64,000 nt of DNA from Marinobacterium sediminicola (lineage in GTDB: Bacteria > Pseudomonadota > Gammaproteobacteria > Pseudomonadales > Balneatricaceae): assembly GCF_022343685.1 (NCBI RefSeq), contig NZ_CP092123.1:558001-622000 (forward strand), in the 5' to 3' direction. How positions within the stretch are numbered: the stretch's first letter is position 1; every line of letters starts with the position of its first letter. The notes beneath the pieces are model-generated. The model ran no database searches and was not told the DNA's origin. It saw nothing but the letters and a program-made list of their open reading frames with translations. Positions 1 to 10,632 of the stretch are shown here, one piece after another. Made by a program: the position numbers and the translations under genes.

Positions 1-769
1 GATCTGCTTGCTCAACACCACAGGCATGAATTTGCGGTTCAATAACCGGGTCAGCACATCTCGCCCTGACTCCAGTTCGTTGTTCTGCTCAAACAGGTTG
101 CTCAGGTGAAAGCGAATGCTCTTGACCTTGTCACGCAGATCCCTGAGCAGGTGAATGTTGGAGAGCTTACTGTTGACACTGTTGTCATCAGCGCCAAACA
201 GGGGCAGCAGCACGTTGTCGATCTCTTCCATGGTGTCCATAACCACCGCTGCCTCGGCTGAGCCCTCGAAGGCATGAATCCCCTTGTGCCGAAACCAAAG
301 TCCGAAGTCTGACGCCTGGATGCGGGGCATTTCGCTGGATTTGGTGCCAATTGCCTGACTGAACATCAGCTGGTTTTCCCAATCGAACAGGGCCGCTCTC
401 TGGTGTTCTTTCTCGTTGGCAATATTCTGGGTAATGGCGAACAGTCGATAAGCTTCTTCTGCTCTGGAGTTACGGTCGTGTGACAGTTCATAGGCATGGC
501 CCATGATTTCCATCGCCAGGTCAATCGTGTCGGCGACCAGTCGTATGGCCGAGTACCGTGCGTCTGCCGAAAGGTGATCGACTTCGTGTAACAGCTGCGC
601 AAATCGATCCTTCAGACAACGAGCCCCCCGAAGTACCAGGTGTAAGGGAATGTCGATACGTGCATGCACTTCACCAATCTTGCGCTGCTCGGCAATCAGT
701 CGCTGCACGTCTTCATCGGTGCCTGCGCAGAACAGACCGGATACCCAGCGCTGCATCGACTGCCCTAGG
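1..769 (-). pseudogene. dosC-like globin-coupled diguanylate cyclase, 3' fragment (runs off window)
   Basis: The minus-strand frame is open from the insertion-element junction to the window edge. Rejoined to the piece at 1804-2003, it reads SRLGQSMQRWVSGLF and then GEVHARI, whose His (about residue 100 of the rebuilt protein) fits the proximal heme ligand of globin-coupled sensors. It continues with a middle linker domain like E. coli DosC (ADFGLWF-type and IDLAMEIM segments). Next comes DVLTRLLNRKFMP, the start of a GGDEF domain that lies beyond the window. In intact relatives oxygen binding at the globin controls c-di-GMP synthesis. Here the N-terminal globin is cut at codon 66 by an IS481-family element, so the sensor should be inactive. 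Expression of the cyclase part from an internal start cannot be excluded. Confidence 0.85.
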
Positions 770-1803
770 TGTGAATACTAAACACCTTGTTCACGCAGCT
801 TCGGTATTCGAGACACCGGCGGTAGATTTCCGATACTGCCATGAGGGCGCTGTTTATTGTAGTGGTTGATCCAGTCTGTCAGCGCCCAGGCCCTTGATAT
901 GTCGTTTGCGTAGGGCACTGCATATGCCCACTCCCTGATCATTGTTTGTATAAATCGCTCCGCCTTGCCGTTCGTTCTGGGCGTGTATGGGCGCGTGTAT
1001 ACATGCTTGATCCCTTCCCGTTGTAAAACTGCATTGAACCGACGGGAACGATAGGCTGGACCGTTATCGGTCATCAGGCGTTTCACCTCTACACCTATTC
1101 CGCGGTAGGCCGCTAGAGCGTTTTCCAAAAAGCGCGTTGTGGTGCCTTGCTGCTCATCTGGTAGTACCCGGGCAAACGCCCAGCGGCTGTGATCATCAAT
1201 ACAGATATGAACGCACTCATAACCCGCACCTCGGGTATTCTGGCGACGGTTGTTTGTCACGCGGTGGCCGGGCCTGTCGAAGCGAGGCAGCTTCTTGATA
1301 TCCATATGCAGCATGTCACCCGGCGCGGGGTGTTCGTAGCGCTGCGCAGGTTGCACCGGCTCCAGGTGTGAGGCTCGATTGAGCTTAAGTCGGCGCAGTA
1401 CAGCTGTCACTGTGGAGTAAGCCAGACTCAGTGCCTGTGCGATCTGCTTGGCAGTCCACTTGAGTGTCAGGCGCATCTTCTGAATCAGCTCAACCCACTG
1501 TTTCGGCATCTGCCTCGGTGAGGCGTGGGGACGGCTGGATGCTGACTCAAGACCAGCCTCACCTGCCTCTCGATAACGAGCAATCCACTTGTACACAGTG
1601 TGCGTGCTGATACCAAAAGTGCTGGCAATGTCTCGCACCGGCTGCCGCTTACGGAGGGCTCGATCAACGATCAGGGCTCGAATATGAGGCGTAGTTCGGG
1701 CATTCTTGTGAGGGTTGTTCATGTCGGTTGTTCTGTGCTGTTTGTTTGGCGATAACCAGCATCTCGAACTTAACCGGCGTGAACAACCTCCTTAGCACCC
1801 ACA
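770..1803 (-). mobile_element. complete IS481-family insertion sequence, 1034 bp
   Basis: The ends are exact. CCTAGG occurs at 764-769 and again at 1804-1809, matching the NCTAGN target preference and 6-bp duplication known for IS481. The terminal inverted repeats begin TGTG and share CTAA and TTGTTCACGC, with about 21 of 29 positions matching. A single transposase gene fills the element. Removing the element plus one CCTAGG restores an uninterrupted globin reading frame (SRLGQSM). The intact transposase and perfect duplication suggest a fairly recent insertion. Confidence 0.93.
778..1722 (-). CDS. IS481-family transposase
   Basis: This 314-residue DDE recombinase moves the surrounding element. 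An N-terminal helix-turn-helix region (about residues 12-110, with DIASTFGISTHTVYKWI) should bind the terminal repeats. The rve catalytic core (about 130-300) shows the three acidic positions in HMDIKKL, TDNGPAY and NGKAERF. Length and order are normal for the family and there is no frameshift, so it is probably functional. It lies in the same orientation as the interrupted dosC-like gene. Confidence 0.93.
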   Translation of the reverse strand: MNNPHKNARTTPHIRALIVDRALRKRQPVRDIASTFGISTHTVYKWIARYREAGEAGLESASSRPHASPRQMPKQWVELIQKMRLTLKWTAKQIAQALSLAYSTVTAVLRRLKLNRASHLEPVQPAQRYEHPAPGDMLHMDIKKLPRFDRPGHRVTNNRRQNTRGAGYECVHICIDDHSRWAFARVLPDEQQGTTTRFLENALAAYRGIGVEVKRLMTDNGPAYRSRRFNAVLQREGIKHVYTRPYTPRTNGKAERFIQTMIREWAYAVPYANDISRAWALTDWINHYNKQRPHGSIGNLPPVSRIPKLREQGV

Positions 1804-2003
1804 CCTAGGCGGCTTTGGACCTCGTCGTTGGATAAAAACTGTGACGCGCCGGGGTCGGATAGCATTTCCCGATAGAAGTGTTCGGATAGAGAAGCCGAGT
1901 GCTCCCGTGCAAAGTCGATGGCGAGCTGCCGTATATCAGGGGAGAAACGAAGGTTGATGGACGACCATTCTGAACACAGGTGCTCGGAAGAAATGCGAGG
2001 CAT
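1804..2003 (-). pseudogene. dosC-like globin-coupled diguanylate cyclase, 5' fragment
   Basis: This piece carries the ATG and the first 66 codons of the interrupted globin-coupled cyclase. FSPDIRQLAIDFAREH and LSEHFYREMLSD correspond to the first globin helices, and Tyr44 is in the place of the B-helix distal residue of DosC-type sensors. An AAAGGTG ribosome-binding site sits just upstream of ATG 2003. Translation now runs into the insertion element (GVGAKEVVHAG) and stops. The continuation is at 1-769. Confidence 0.85.
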
Positions 2004-2161
2004 GAGTACACCTTTGCCGGGAGGGGAAAATAATCGTGATTATACCATGACGGACGGCCAGGCTTTAACAGGCTGAACGGAAGGATAAAATGCTGTTTTG
2101 CAGCCTATCGAAGCGACTGTAAGGGGGGAGTAAGGGTTAGTACAGAATGTGCTCTTGCAAA

Positions 2162-2245
2162 CTTCGTCAAAGGCTTGAAGAAGTGGTACCCGCGGCCGGA
2201 CTCGAACCGGCACACCTGTTAGGGCAGGGGAATTTTGAACCCTCT
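2162..2245 (-). repeat. decayed tRNA-Leu 3' end: attachment-site remnant
   Basis: This is a direct repeat, about 84 bp with roughly ten mismatches, of the 3' half of the intact tRNA-Leu at 4873-4959 plus its 3' flank (CTTGAAGAAG). The anticodon stem, variable arm, T-arm (GGTTCGAGTCC) and CCA are recognisable. The 5' half is absent and the acceptor no longer pairs, so it cannot be a working tRNA. Its same-strand orientation is what integration into a tRNA gene leaves at the far end of an island. The rest of 2004-2433 holds no gene I can support. Confidence 0.8.
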
Positions 2246-2433
2246 AGCGCGCACGTCATGATCACCTTGAAAACCCATGCTTGGGCCGTTTTTGTCTGCC
2301 GGTCTCTTTCGGCTGGCCAGTTCGGCGATGCGTGAGAATTCAATCGCTTCTCCGTTACTATTGACTCCAAAGAAATACACAAAGAAGATGGGGGTTTTTA
2401 AGAACAATCCATAAGACTTAGGGGTGTAAGCTT

Positions 2434-4317
2434 GTGAAAAAAATCTTGAGATACGGGCAGCCTTTCCTGTATTTGCTGCTTTTGGGTTCCATCTCAGCTA
2501 AAGCTGAAGCTGCACTGCTGGTACAGTCGACATACTCCAGTAATATAACCAGTACCAGTGCTACGCTTAATATCAGAGTGCAGAACACCAGTGGCAGCAA
2601 CTCTGTTGATGGCGTAGCAATTGGTTGGGGTGGAAACTCGGGTACGCCTTACACTAATACGACATCTGGGCAGAATGTACCCCCAAATTCGACAATCACT
2701 ATATCAAGAAATATCTCTGGTCTCAGCTGTGGGCAAACATATTACTATGCCGCCAACTGGTTTGGCGTATTCTACGGCCCTGAGCAAACCTTCACTACAA
2801 CTGCCTGTGACTCTACTCCGCCAAATATAAATATTTCGGCTCAAGAAGTATCAAGTGGAGAATCCTCGGACGACAGCAGCATCCAGCTTACGTTCACGAC
2901 AAATGAACCGACTGTGAATTTTGATGCATCGGACGTGACAGTGGGTAATGGCTCAATCAACAGCTTCAGTGCAGTTTCATCCACTGTGTATACAGCCACC
3001 CTTGTTCCGAACTCTATTGGAACTGTCACTGTGTCCGTTTTGGCAGGTGTATTTACAGACGCCGCCAGTAATGGAAATACCGCTTCCAGCGTATTTGAGT
3101 GGAATTATGGATCTGACCCGACATCGAAAGCTGACGTTATTGATACATTGAATGCAACGACTCAGGCCGCCAATCGTTTCTACAGCAATAGTATCAAGCA
3201 TGCGAATGATAGGATGCAGTGGCTGCGAAGGAATCAGTCATCCGATTTGAAATCGGTTCAGGGGATTAATCTTCATGTTGATGATCCTTTGCTGCAACAG
3301 TTCATCAGTGGGGACCCGAAAGCGCTGAGCGCATTCTACCTTGCATCGAACACGACATCTCAGAGTGACAGTCGTCTGGGGGCCAATGTACAGACCATGG
3401 CTGATGTAGAGGCCCCTCCAATGGAGTTGGTCATTGCGAGCGCTCAAAACAGTTTTGGAAGGGTCAATCTGAACCCGACCGCCGGAAAAGTCCTTGGTGA
3501 CTGGTATCTTTGGACCGCAGGTAACCTGACACTTGCGAAAGACAAAAACTCAGTCACCAACCAGAGCAATGATACTGAAAGTATTAACCTGGCTATTGGT
3601 ATGGATAAGCAGCTGAGCAATGAATCGATTATCGGCTTCGCCTTGAATCTGGGGCAGGATGATATCGATGTTGGCAACGCTGGCAGTAACCTTGAATCCG
3701 ATAATGTCAGTTTGTCCATGTATACCAGTATTGACAGTCAAGAGCTGCCGCCAATTGATCTGGTATTGGGGTTGGGTCACATGAGCCTGGACTCAGTGCG
3801 AATGGATGGCACCCAGGTGCTGACCGGAAGCCGAAATGCCAATATGATCTTCGGTTCCGCATCCATCAGAAAAGAGCCGATCATCAAAGGGGACTTTTTG
3901 CTGACCCCCTACGCAGAAATAAATGCCGCTTATACAAGGCTGGGAAGCTATACAGAACAGGGTGGTGCACTTGCTCTGGAGTATGACAGACAGAATGTTA
4001 AGAATTACATGATATATCTGGGTGTGGATGCCGATTATAAGATGGCTGTGAATGGTGGTCAGCTCAGACCTTTTGCGAGGCTGGCTTACGGCTTGGATTT
4101 GTCTCCCGAGTCCAATGCTGATCTCCGCTATGTTGGTGATGCAACAGGCTATCGTTTGAAAGTTGATGCTTCCGCAACCTCCCATTGGATTTTCCGAGTT
4201 GGTGGGGATTATCAGCATAATAACGGGGTAGGCTCTTCGCTTGTGTACGAACGGACTCAATCCGTTAATTCCGGTCATGCTGACTCAATTCGTTTCAGGC
4301 TGGCCGTGCCCTTCTAA
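2434..4317 (+). CDS. Ig-domain outer membrane protein with autotransporter-type beta barrel
   Basis: The product has 627 residues and a GTG start preceded by AGGGGTG. A signal peptide (about 1-26, ending AKAEA) is followed by a fibronectin/Ig-like domain (about 28-125), a bacterial Ig-like domain (about 130-225, TNEPTVNFDASDV) and a helical linker. The C-terminal part (about 350-627) has alternating strands typical of autotransporter barrels and ends in RFRLAVPF, with the terminal Phe recognised by the BAM machinery. It is expected to sit in the outer membrane and display the small Ig head. The passenger is much shorter than in classical autotransporters. Function is unknown; adhesion is only a guess. 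It is island cargo. Confidence 0.85.
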   Translation: MKKILRYGQPFLYLLLLGSISAKAEAALLVQSTYSSNITSTSATLNIRVQNTSGSNSVDGVAIGWGGNSGTPYTNTTSGQNVPPNSTITISRNISGLSCGQTYYYAANWFGVFYGPEQTFTTTACDSTPPNINISAQEVSSGESSDDSSIQLTFTTNEPTVNFDASDVTVGNGSINSFSAVSSTVYTATLVPNSIGTVTVSVLAGVFTDAASNGNTASSVFEWNYGSDPTSKADVIDTLNATTQAANRFYSNSIKHANDRMQWLRRNQSSDLKSVQGINLHVDDPLLQQFISGDPKALSAFYLASNTTSQSDSRLGANVQTMADVEAPPMELVIASAQNSFGRVNLNPTAGKVLGDWYLWTAGNLTLAKDKNSVTNQSNDTESINLAIGMDKQLSNESIIGFALNLGQDDIDVGNAGSNLESDNVSLSMYTSIDSQELPPIDLVLGLGHMSLDSVRMDGTQVLTGSRNANMIFGSASIRKEPIIKGDFLLTPYAEINAAYTRLGSYTEQGGALALEYDRQNVKNYMIYLGVDADYKMAVNGGQLRPFARLAYGLDLSPESNADLRYVGDATGYRLKVDASATSHWIFRVGGDYQHNNGVGSSLVYERTQSVNSGHADSIRFRLAVPF

Positions 4318-4386
4318 GATAAGGGACAGCTCCAGCGGCACCGGGGAGGAAAACCTCCTCGGATGCCGAGATCTGTTACGGGTTCG

Positions 4387-4719
4387 CACCCGACATACCT
4401 CCCGGCTTCCGCCGTTCGTGGTCACCGCCAGCAATGCGTGGATTACCGCCTTAAGCTACTGCACGTCCAGAAAACGGGTACGAATGTTGTCCTCCCGCAA
4501 CTGCTCGATCTTCATCGCTTCATTCACGTCGATTACATCCATGCGCAGCGCCAGCTGTCCCATCGTCTTCAGCAACCCGATGATGCGGTTACAGGTGGCC
4601 GGAGCCAGTGCCGATCGCCTCGGCTTGGGCGAGTTAAGGTCTAACCGGAGCACTAGCGCGGCCTTCAGGTCGCGGAACAACAGGTGAGCACACCGGAGCT
4701 TGATGGATACCGTTGGATG
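4387..4719 (-). pseudogene. tyrosine recombinase (integrase) remnant
   Basis: The frame 4719-4456 reads LAPATCNRIIGLLKTM and later LREDNIRTRFLD. These match the core-binding domain and the start of the catalytic domain of phage or island integrases. A TAG follows at 4456-4458. Beyond it the same frame continues HALLAVTTNGGSREV, which resembles the TTGxRRGE box around the first catalytic Arg. N-terminal and C-terminal parts are missing. Its position beside tRNA-Leu supports a former island integrase. Confidence 0.6.
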
Positions 4720-4872
4720 TCACGACGCACAGAAACTGCACAGACGGCGGGCAGGATATGGACCGGGTGGGGCATTCAGGCACAAAAAAAGCGGCCACCT
4801 TTCGGTCCCGCTTGCTTGTCAAAGCCTTTGATTTACAGGCTTTTTCTGTGCTTCTTCAAGGGCTTGAAGAAG

Positions 4873-4959
4873 TGGTACCAGCGGCCGGACTCGAACCGGC
4901 ACACCCGTTAAGGCGGGGGATTTTGAATCCCCTGTGTCTACCAATTTCACCACGCTGGC
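4873..4959 (-). tRNA. tRNA-Leu (anticodon CAA)
   Basis: An 87-nt class II tRNA with encoded CCA. The anticodon stem GGGGA/TCCCC encloses TTCAAAA, giving anticodon CAA. A long variable arm, GGTTCGAGTCC T-loop and a paired GCCAGCG/CGCTGGT acceptor (with a wobble) are visible. It serves as the integration site of the neighbouring mini-island. An inverted repeat, CTTCTTCAAG/CTTGAAGAAG, follows the 3' end. Confidence 0.96.
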
Positions 4960-5001
4960 TTTGCAGTCGATCAACAGTCAAACCGTTGAAAGCAGGCGCA
5001 T

Positions 5002-5029
5002 ATTATATTTGTCTTGATCGGTTCGTCAA
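5002..5029 (-). promoter_or_regulatory. sigma70 promoter for tRNA-Leu
   Basis: On the minus strand TTGACG (5024-5029) and TATAAT (5002-5007) are separated by 16 bp and followed by a GC-rich ATGCGCC stretch, as in stringently controlled stable-RNA promoters. Confidence 0.8.
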
Positions 5030-5035
5030 TCAGGA

Positions 5036-5064
5036 CTGAAAAAAATGCTGCGCTCAGGTAGAAT
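5036..5064 (+). promoter_or_regulatory. candidate promoter of the queA operon
   Basis: CTGAAA (5036-5041) and TAGAAT (5059-5064) lie 17 bp apart, placing the transcript start near 5071. An upstream in-frame ATG at 5045 falls inside this promoter, which supports ATG 5099 as the queA start. Confidence 0.5.
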
Positions 5065-5098
5065 TCGCCCTTTCCAACAGGTTTCCAGTTTGAGTCCC

Positions 5099-7284
<2,186 letters not shown>

Positions 7285-7321
7285 CACGAACACTTTTTAC
7301 TGTAATCGGGAGTACACCTGA

Positions 7322-7654
7322 ATGAGCTTTTTCATCTCTCCGGCGCTGGCCGCTGAAGCCCCTGCAGCAGCCCCAGATGCGGGTCTGTTCAACATCCTGT
7401 TCCTGGTCGGCTTCGGTCTGATTTTCTACTTCTTCATGTGGCGCCCACAGGCCAAGCGTGCCAAGGAGCACAAGAATCTGATCTCCAATCTGGCCAAGGG
7501 TGATGAAGTGATCACCGCCGGCGGCATTATCGGCAAGGTTACTCGCCTGACTGATGACTACGTCGTACTGGAAGTGTCTGAAGGTACCGAGCTCAAGTTC
7601 CAGAAAGCCCACGTGGCTGCCGAACTGCCCAAGGGCACGATCAAGGGTATCTAA
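7322..7654 (+). CDS. yajC: Sec translocase accessory subunit YajC
   Basis: A 110-residue single-pass inner membrane protein that associates with SecDF. A short N-terminal segment is followed by a hydrophobic helix at about residues 19-37 (NILFLVGFGLIFYFFMW) and then the RPQAKRAKEH and KGDEVITAGGIIGKV motifs of the family. It stands between tgt and secD as in most gammaproteobacteria. Confidence 0.96.
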   Translation: MSFFISPALAAEAPAAAPDAGLFNILFLVGFGLIFYFFMWRPQAKRAKEHKNLISNLAKGDEVITAGGIIGKVTRLTDDYVVLEVSEGTELKFQKAHVAAELPKGTIKGI

Positions 7655-7673
7655 GCCCAGTCTTGAGTGATCC

Positions 7674-7706
7674 AGCGCCACTGTTCAGGTGGCGCTTTTG
7701 TTTTTG
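7674..7706 (+). terminator. hairpin with T-run between yajC and secD
   Basis: AGCGCCAC and GTGGCGCT form an 8-bp stem with a 7-nt loop, followed by TTTTGTTTTT. It looks like an intrinsic terminator inside the operon and probably lowers secDF expression relative to yajC. Confidence 0.65.
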
Positions 7707-7722
7707 GTGAGGATGGAGCACG

Positions 7723-9576
7723 ATGCTCAACCGCTACCCCCTGTGGAAAAATCTGATGATCCTGCTGGTGCTGGCGATCGCCGGTCTCTATGCAGCTCCC
7801 AACCTGTACCCTGACGATTATGCCGTACAGATCTCGGGTACACGTACGACTCAGGTCGATGCTGACACCCTGACACGGATAGAGTCGGCACTGGAGGCCT
7901 CCGGTATCCAAGTGAAAGGTACTGAAATGCAGCAGGACGGAGTGGCGCTGGTTCGGCTGCCGAGTTCTGACGCTCAGTTGGCGGCCAAGGATGCAATCTC
8001 GGATCAGTTGGGTAGCGACTACGTGGTCGCGCTGAACCTGGCACCGACAACCCCGGACTGGTTGGGCAGCATGGGCGCCGGTCCCATGAAGCTGGGTCTG
8101 GACCTGCGTGGTGGTGTTCACTTCCTGCTGGAAGTCGACATGGCGCAGGCGGTGGGACAGCGCCTCGACGTGTATGTCAGCGAAATCAAGACCAAGCTGC
8201 GTGAGGAAAAACTGCGCTACCGCGTGGTGGACCACCTCGAAGATGGTCGTCTGGCGATCCGCTTCATCGATGCGGAAACCCGGGATGCGGCTTCAAGCCT
8301 GCTGCTGCGTACTTATCAGGAGTTTCTGGTCGACAGCGATGACGTCGATGGTGAAGCCTGGCTCTACGTCAATCTGACCGAACAGACCATCCGTGACATC
8401 GAAGACTATGCGATCAAGCAGAACCTGACCACGCTGCGTAACCGTGTCAACGAACTGGGTGTGGCAGAACCGCTGGTACAGCGTCAGGGGCGCAACCGCA
8501 TCGTGGTTCAGCTTCCGGGCGTGCAGGATGCGGCTGCTGCCAAACGCATCATCGGCAAGACCGCCAATCTGGAGTTTCGTCTGGAAGCAGGTCCGGATGC
8601 CAGCCGTGCGGATACCGAAATCTATGGCTTCCGCGATACGCCTGACCGCAAGGCCACGCTGGAGAAGGACGTAATCATCACCGGTTCCAGCGTTTCCAAT
8701 GCACAGGCGGCGTTTGACGAAAACGGCATGCCGCAGGTGTCGATTACACTGGATGCGAAGGGCGGCCAGATGATGAGTCGCGTCACCCGCAATGCGATCC
8801 AGCGCCGTATGGCCGTGCTGTTCGTGGAGCACAAGCAGCGCATGCTGGTGCAGACCATCGACGGCGAGCGGGTCGAAAAGCGTATTCCCTATACCGAGAA
8901 AGGCATCATCTCACTGGCCACTATTCAGAGTACGCTGGGTAATTCATTCCGCATTACCGGTCTGGACAGTGCCCAGGAGTCTTCCGAGCTGGCGCTGCTG
9001 CTGCGAGCCGGTGCCCTCGCTGCGCCGATCTATTTTGTCGAAGAGCGCACCGTTGGGCCTAGCCTGGGGGCCGAGAATATCGAACTGGGTACCCTGTCGG
9101 TCCAGATCGGTTTCGCGCTGGTCCTGATCTTCATGCTCATTTACTACAAGACTTTTGGTCTGCTGGCGAATATCGCGCTGACACTGAACCTGGTGCTGCT
9201 TGTAGCCGTTATGTCACTGCTGTCGGCGACACTGACGTTGCCGGGTATCGCCGGTATCGTGCTGACGGTCGGTATGGCGGTAGATGCCAACGTATTGATC
9301 TTCGAGCGTATCAAGGAAGAGCTGCGTAATGGTCTGCCGGTGCAGTCGGCGATCCATGCCGGTTTCAGTCGCGCCTTTACCACGATCCTGGATGCGAACA
9401 TCACCACCCTGATTGCGGCAGTGATCCTCTTTGCCATGGGAACTGGGCCGGTCAAGGGCTTCGCCGTGACTCTGTCGGTCGGTATTCTGACCTCCATGTT
9501 CACCGCATTGCTGGTGACGCGTGCGCTGGTCAATCTGGTGTACGGTGGCCGCACGCTGAAGAAAGTGATGATCTGA
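7723..9576 (+). CDS. secD: protein translocase subunit SecD
   Basis: SecD uses the proton motive force to help pull exported proteins through SecYEG. The 617 residues comprise an N-terminal membrane helix (about 7-25), a large periplasmic region containing the P1-type domain with LGLDLRGGVHFLLEVD, and five further helices from about residue 450. These include VGMAVDANVLIFERIKEE, the conserved motif of TM4. Length is normal. It is followed after 10 bp by secF. Confidence 0.97.
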   Translation: MLNRYPLWKNLMILLVLAIAGLYAAPNLYPDDYAVQISGTRTTQVDADTLTRIESALEASGIQVKGTEMQQDGVALVRLPSSDAQLAAKDAISDQLGSDYVVALNLAPTTPDWLGSMGAGPMKLGLDLRGGVHFLLEVDMAQAVGQRLDVYVSEIKTKLREEKLRYRVVDHLEDGRLAIRFIDAETRDAASSLLLRTYQEFLVDSDDVDGEAWLYVNLTEQTIRDIEDYAIKQNLTTLRNRVNELGVAEPLVQRQGRNRIVVQLPGVQDAAAAKRIIGKTANLEFRLEAGPDASRADTEIYGFRDTPDRKATLEKDVIITGSSVSNAQAAFDENGMPQVSITLDAKGGQMMSRVTRNAIQRRMAVLFVEHKQRMLVQTIDGERVEKRIPYTEKGIISLATIQSTLGNSFRITGLDSAQESSELALLLRAGALAAPIYFVEERTVGPSLGAENIELGTLSVQIGFALVLIFMLIYYKTFGLLANIALTLNLVLLVAVMSLLSATLTLPGIAGIVLTVGMAVDANVLIFERIKEELRNGLPVQSAIHAGFSRAFTTILDANITTLIAAVILFAMGTGPVKGFAVTLSVGILTSMFTALLVTRALVNLVYGGRTLKKVMI

Positions 9577-9586
9577 GGAGCTCCCC

Positions 9587-10513
9587 ATGGCCAATGCAAC
9601 GAAAATTTACAACTTCATGGGGATTCGCAAGCTGGCGCTGGCGTTTTCCCTGATCCTGATGCTGGTATCCATCGGCTCCCTGGCGGTCAACGGTCTCAAG
9701 TTCGGCCTTGATTTTACCGGCGGCAGTCTGGTGGAAATCGGGTATGAGCAGCAGGCTGATCTGGAGCAGGTTCGTAGCCAGCTGCAGGACGCCGGCTTTG
9801 CGGATGTGACCGTGCAAACCTTCGGCTCTCCGAGGGACGTGCTGATCCGTCTACAGGCTGACCACGACCCCGTACTGGGCGATAAGGTGCTGGCTGCATT
9901 GCAGACAGGTACCGATCAGTCGCTGGAGCTGCGTCGAAATGAATTCGTCGGTTCCCAGGTCGGGGAAGAGCTGCGCGAACAGGGCGGCCTTGGCATGTTG
10001 CTGGCGCTGTTCATGATCATGGTGTATCTGGCATTCCGCTTTCAGTTCAAGTTTTCGCTGGGCGCGGTGCTGGCTCTTGTGCATGACGTGATCGTGGTGC
10101 TGGGCTTTTTCTCCCTGCTGCAGGTGGAATTCGATCTGACCGTACTCGCGGCTGTACTGGCGGTGATTGGTTACTCGCTGAACGATACCATTGTGGTTTA
10201 CGATCGTATCCGTGAGAACTTCCGTATCATGCGCAAGGGGGATGCCGCTGAGGTGATGAATGCCTCGTTGACCCAGACCCTGAGCCGTACCCTGATGACC
10301 TCTTTGACCACCTTGCTGGTACTGGTTGCGCTGTTCTACTTCGGCGGCGAAATGATTCACGGTTTTGCCATGGCATTGCTGGTGGGTGTACTCATCGGTA
10401 CCTACTCGTCGATCTATGTGGCGGCCAATGCGCTCATCATGTTGGGCATTACCCGAGATGATCTGCTCCCGCCCCAGAAAGAAGAGGGCGAAGAGGCAGA
10501 AGAGCTGCCCTGA
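9587..10513 (+). CDS. secF: protein translocase subunit SecF
   Basis: SecF is the partner of SecD. The 308 residues show the first helix (about 16-35), the FGLDFTGGSLVEIGY periplasmic motif, and VIGYSLNDTIVVYDRIREN, the conserved membrane segment matching SecD. The C terminus is acidic (EEGEEAEELP). A GAGGAG ribosome-binding site precedes the ATG, and a strong terminator follows the gene. Confidence 0.97.
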   Translation: MANATKIYNFMGIRKLALAFSLILMLVSIGSLAVNGLKFGLDFTGGSLVEIGYEQQADLEQVRSQLQDAGFADVTVQTFGSPRDVLIRLQADHDPVLGDKVLAALQTGTDQSLELRRNEFVGSQVGEELREQGGLGMLLALFMIMVYLAFRFQFKFSLGAVLALVHDVIVVLGFFSLLQVEFDLTVLAAVLAVIGYSLNDTIVVYDRIRENFRIMRKGDAAEVMNASLTQTLSRTLMTSLTTLLVLVALFYFGGEMIHGFAMALLVGVLIGTYSSIYVAANALIMLGITRDDLLPPQKEEGEEAEELP

Positions 10514-10520
10514 TACTTGT

Positions 10521-10547
10521 AAAGCCGGCTCTGCCGGCTTTATTTTT
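10521..10547 (+). terminator. intrinsic terminator after secF
   Basis: AAAGCCGGC and GCCGGCTTT form a 9-bp stem with a 3-nt loop followed by an ATTTTTT tract. Confidence 0.85.
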
Positions 10548-10632
10548 TATGGATTACCCGACTATTCTCTAAGTCTAAGAATGGTTGATGCTGGCAGCCG
10601 TGGAGGCTGTGACAGACAAAATTGGATATTGA

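Larger units (their letters stand above)
2184..4872. mobile_element. tRNA-Leu-bounded mini-island with integrase relic
   Basis: About 2.7 kb is enclosed by two same-orientation tRNA-Leu 3' ends, one intact (4873) and one decayed (2184). The interval holds a single intact gene, the Ig/autotransporter protein, and a tyrosine-recombinase relic next to the intact tRNA and in the same direction, the usual place for an island integrase. The cargo gene looks richer in A+T than its neighbours. I infer a shrunken integrative element. Mobility now would need an integrase in trans. Confidence 0.72.

Noticed and set aside
2184-2245. Second tRNA-Leu gene
   Set aside because: The 5' half is missing and the acceptor 3' strand has no partner upstream; only the 3' part aligns with the intact gene.
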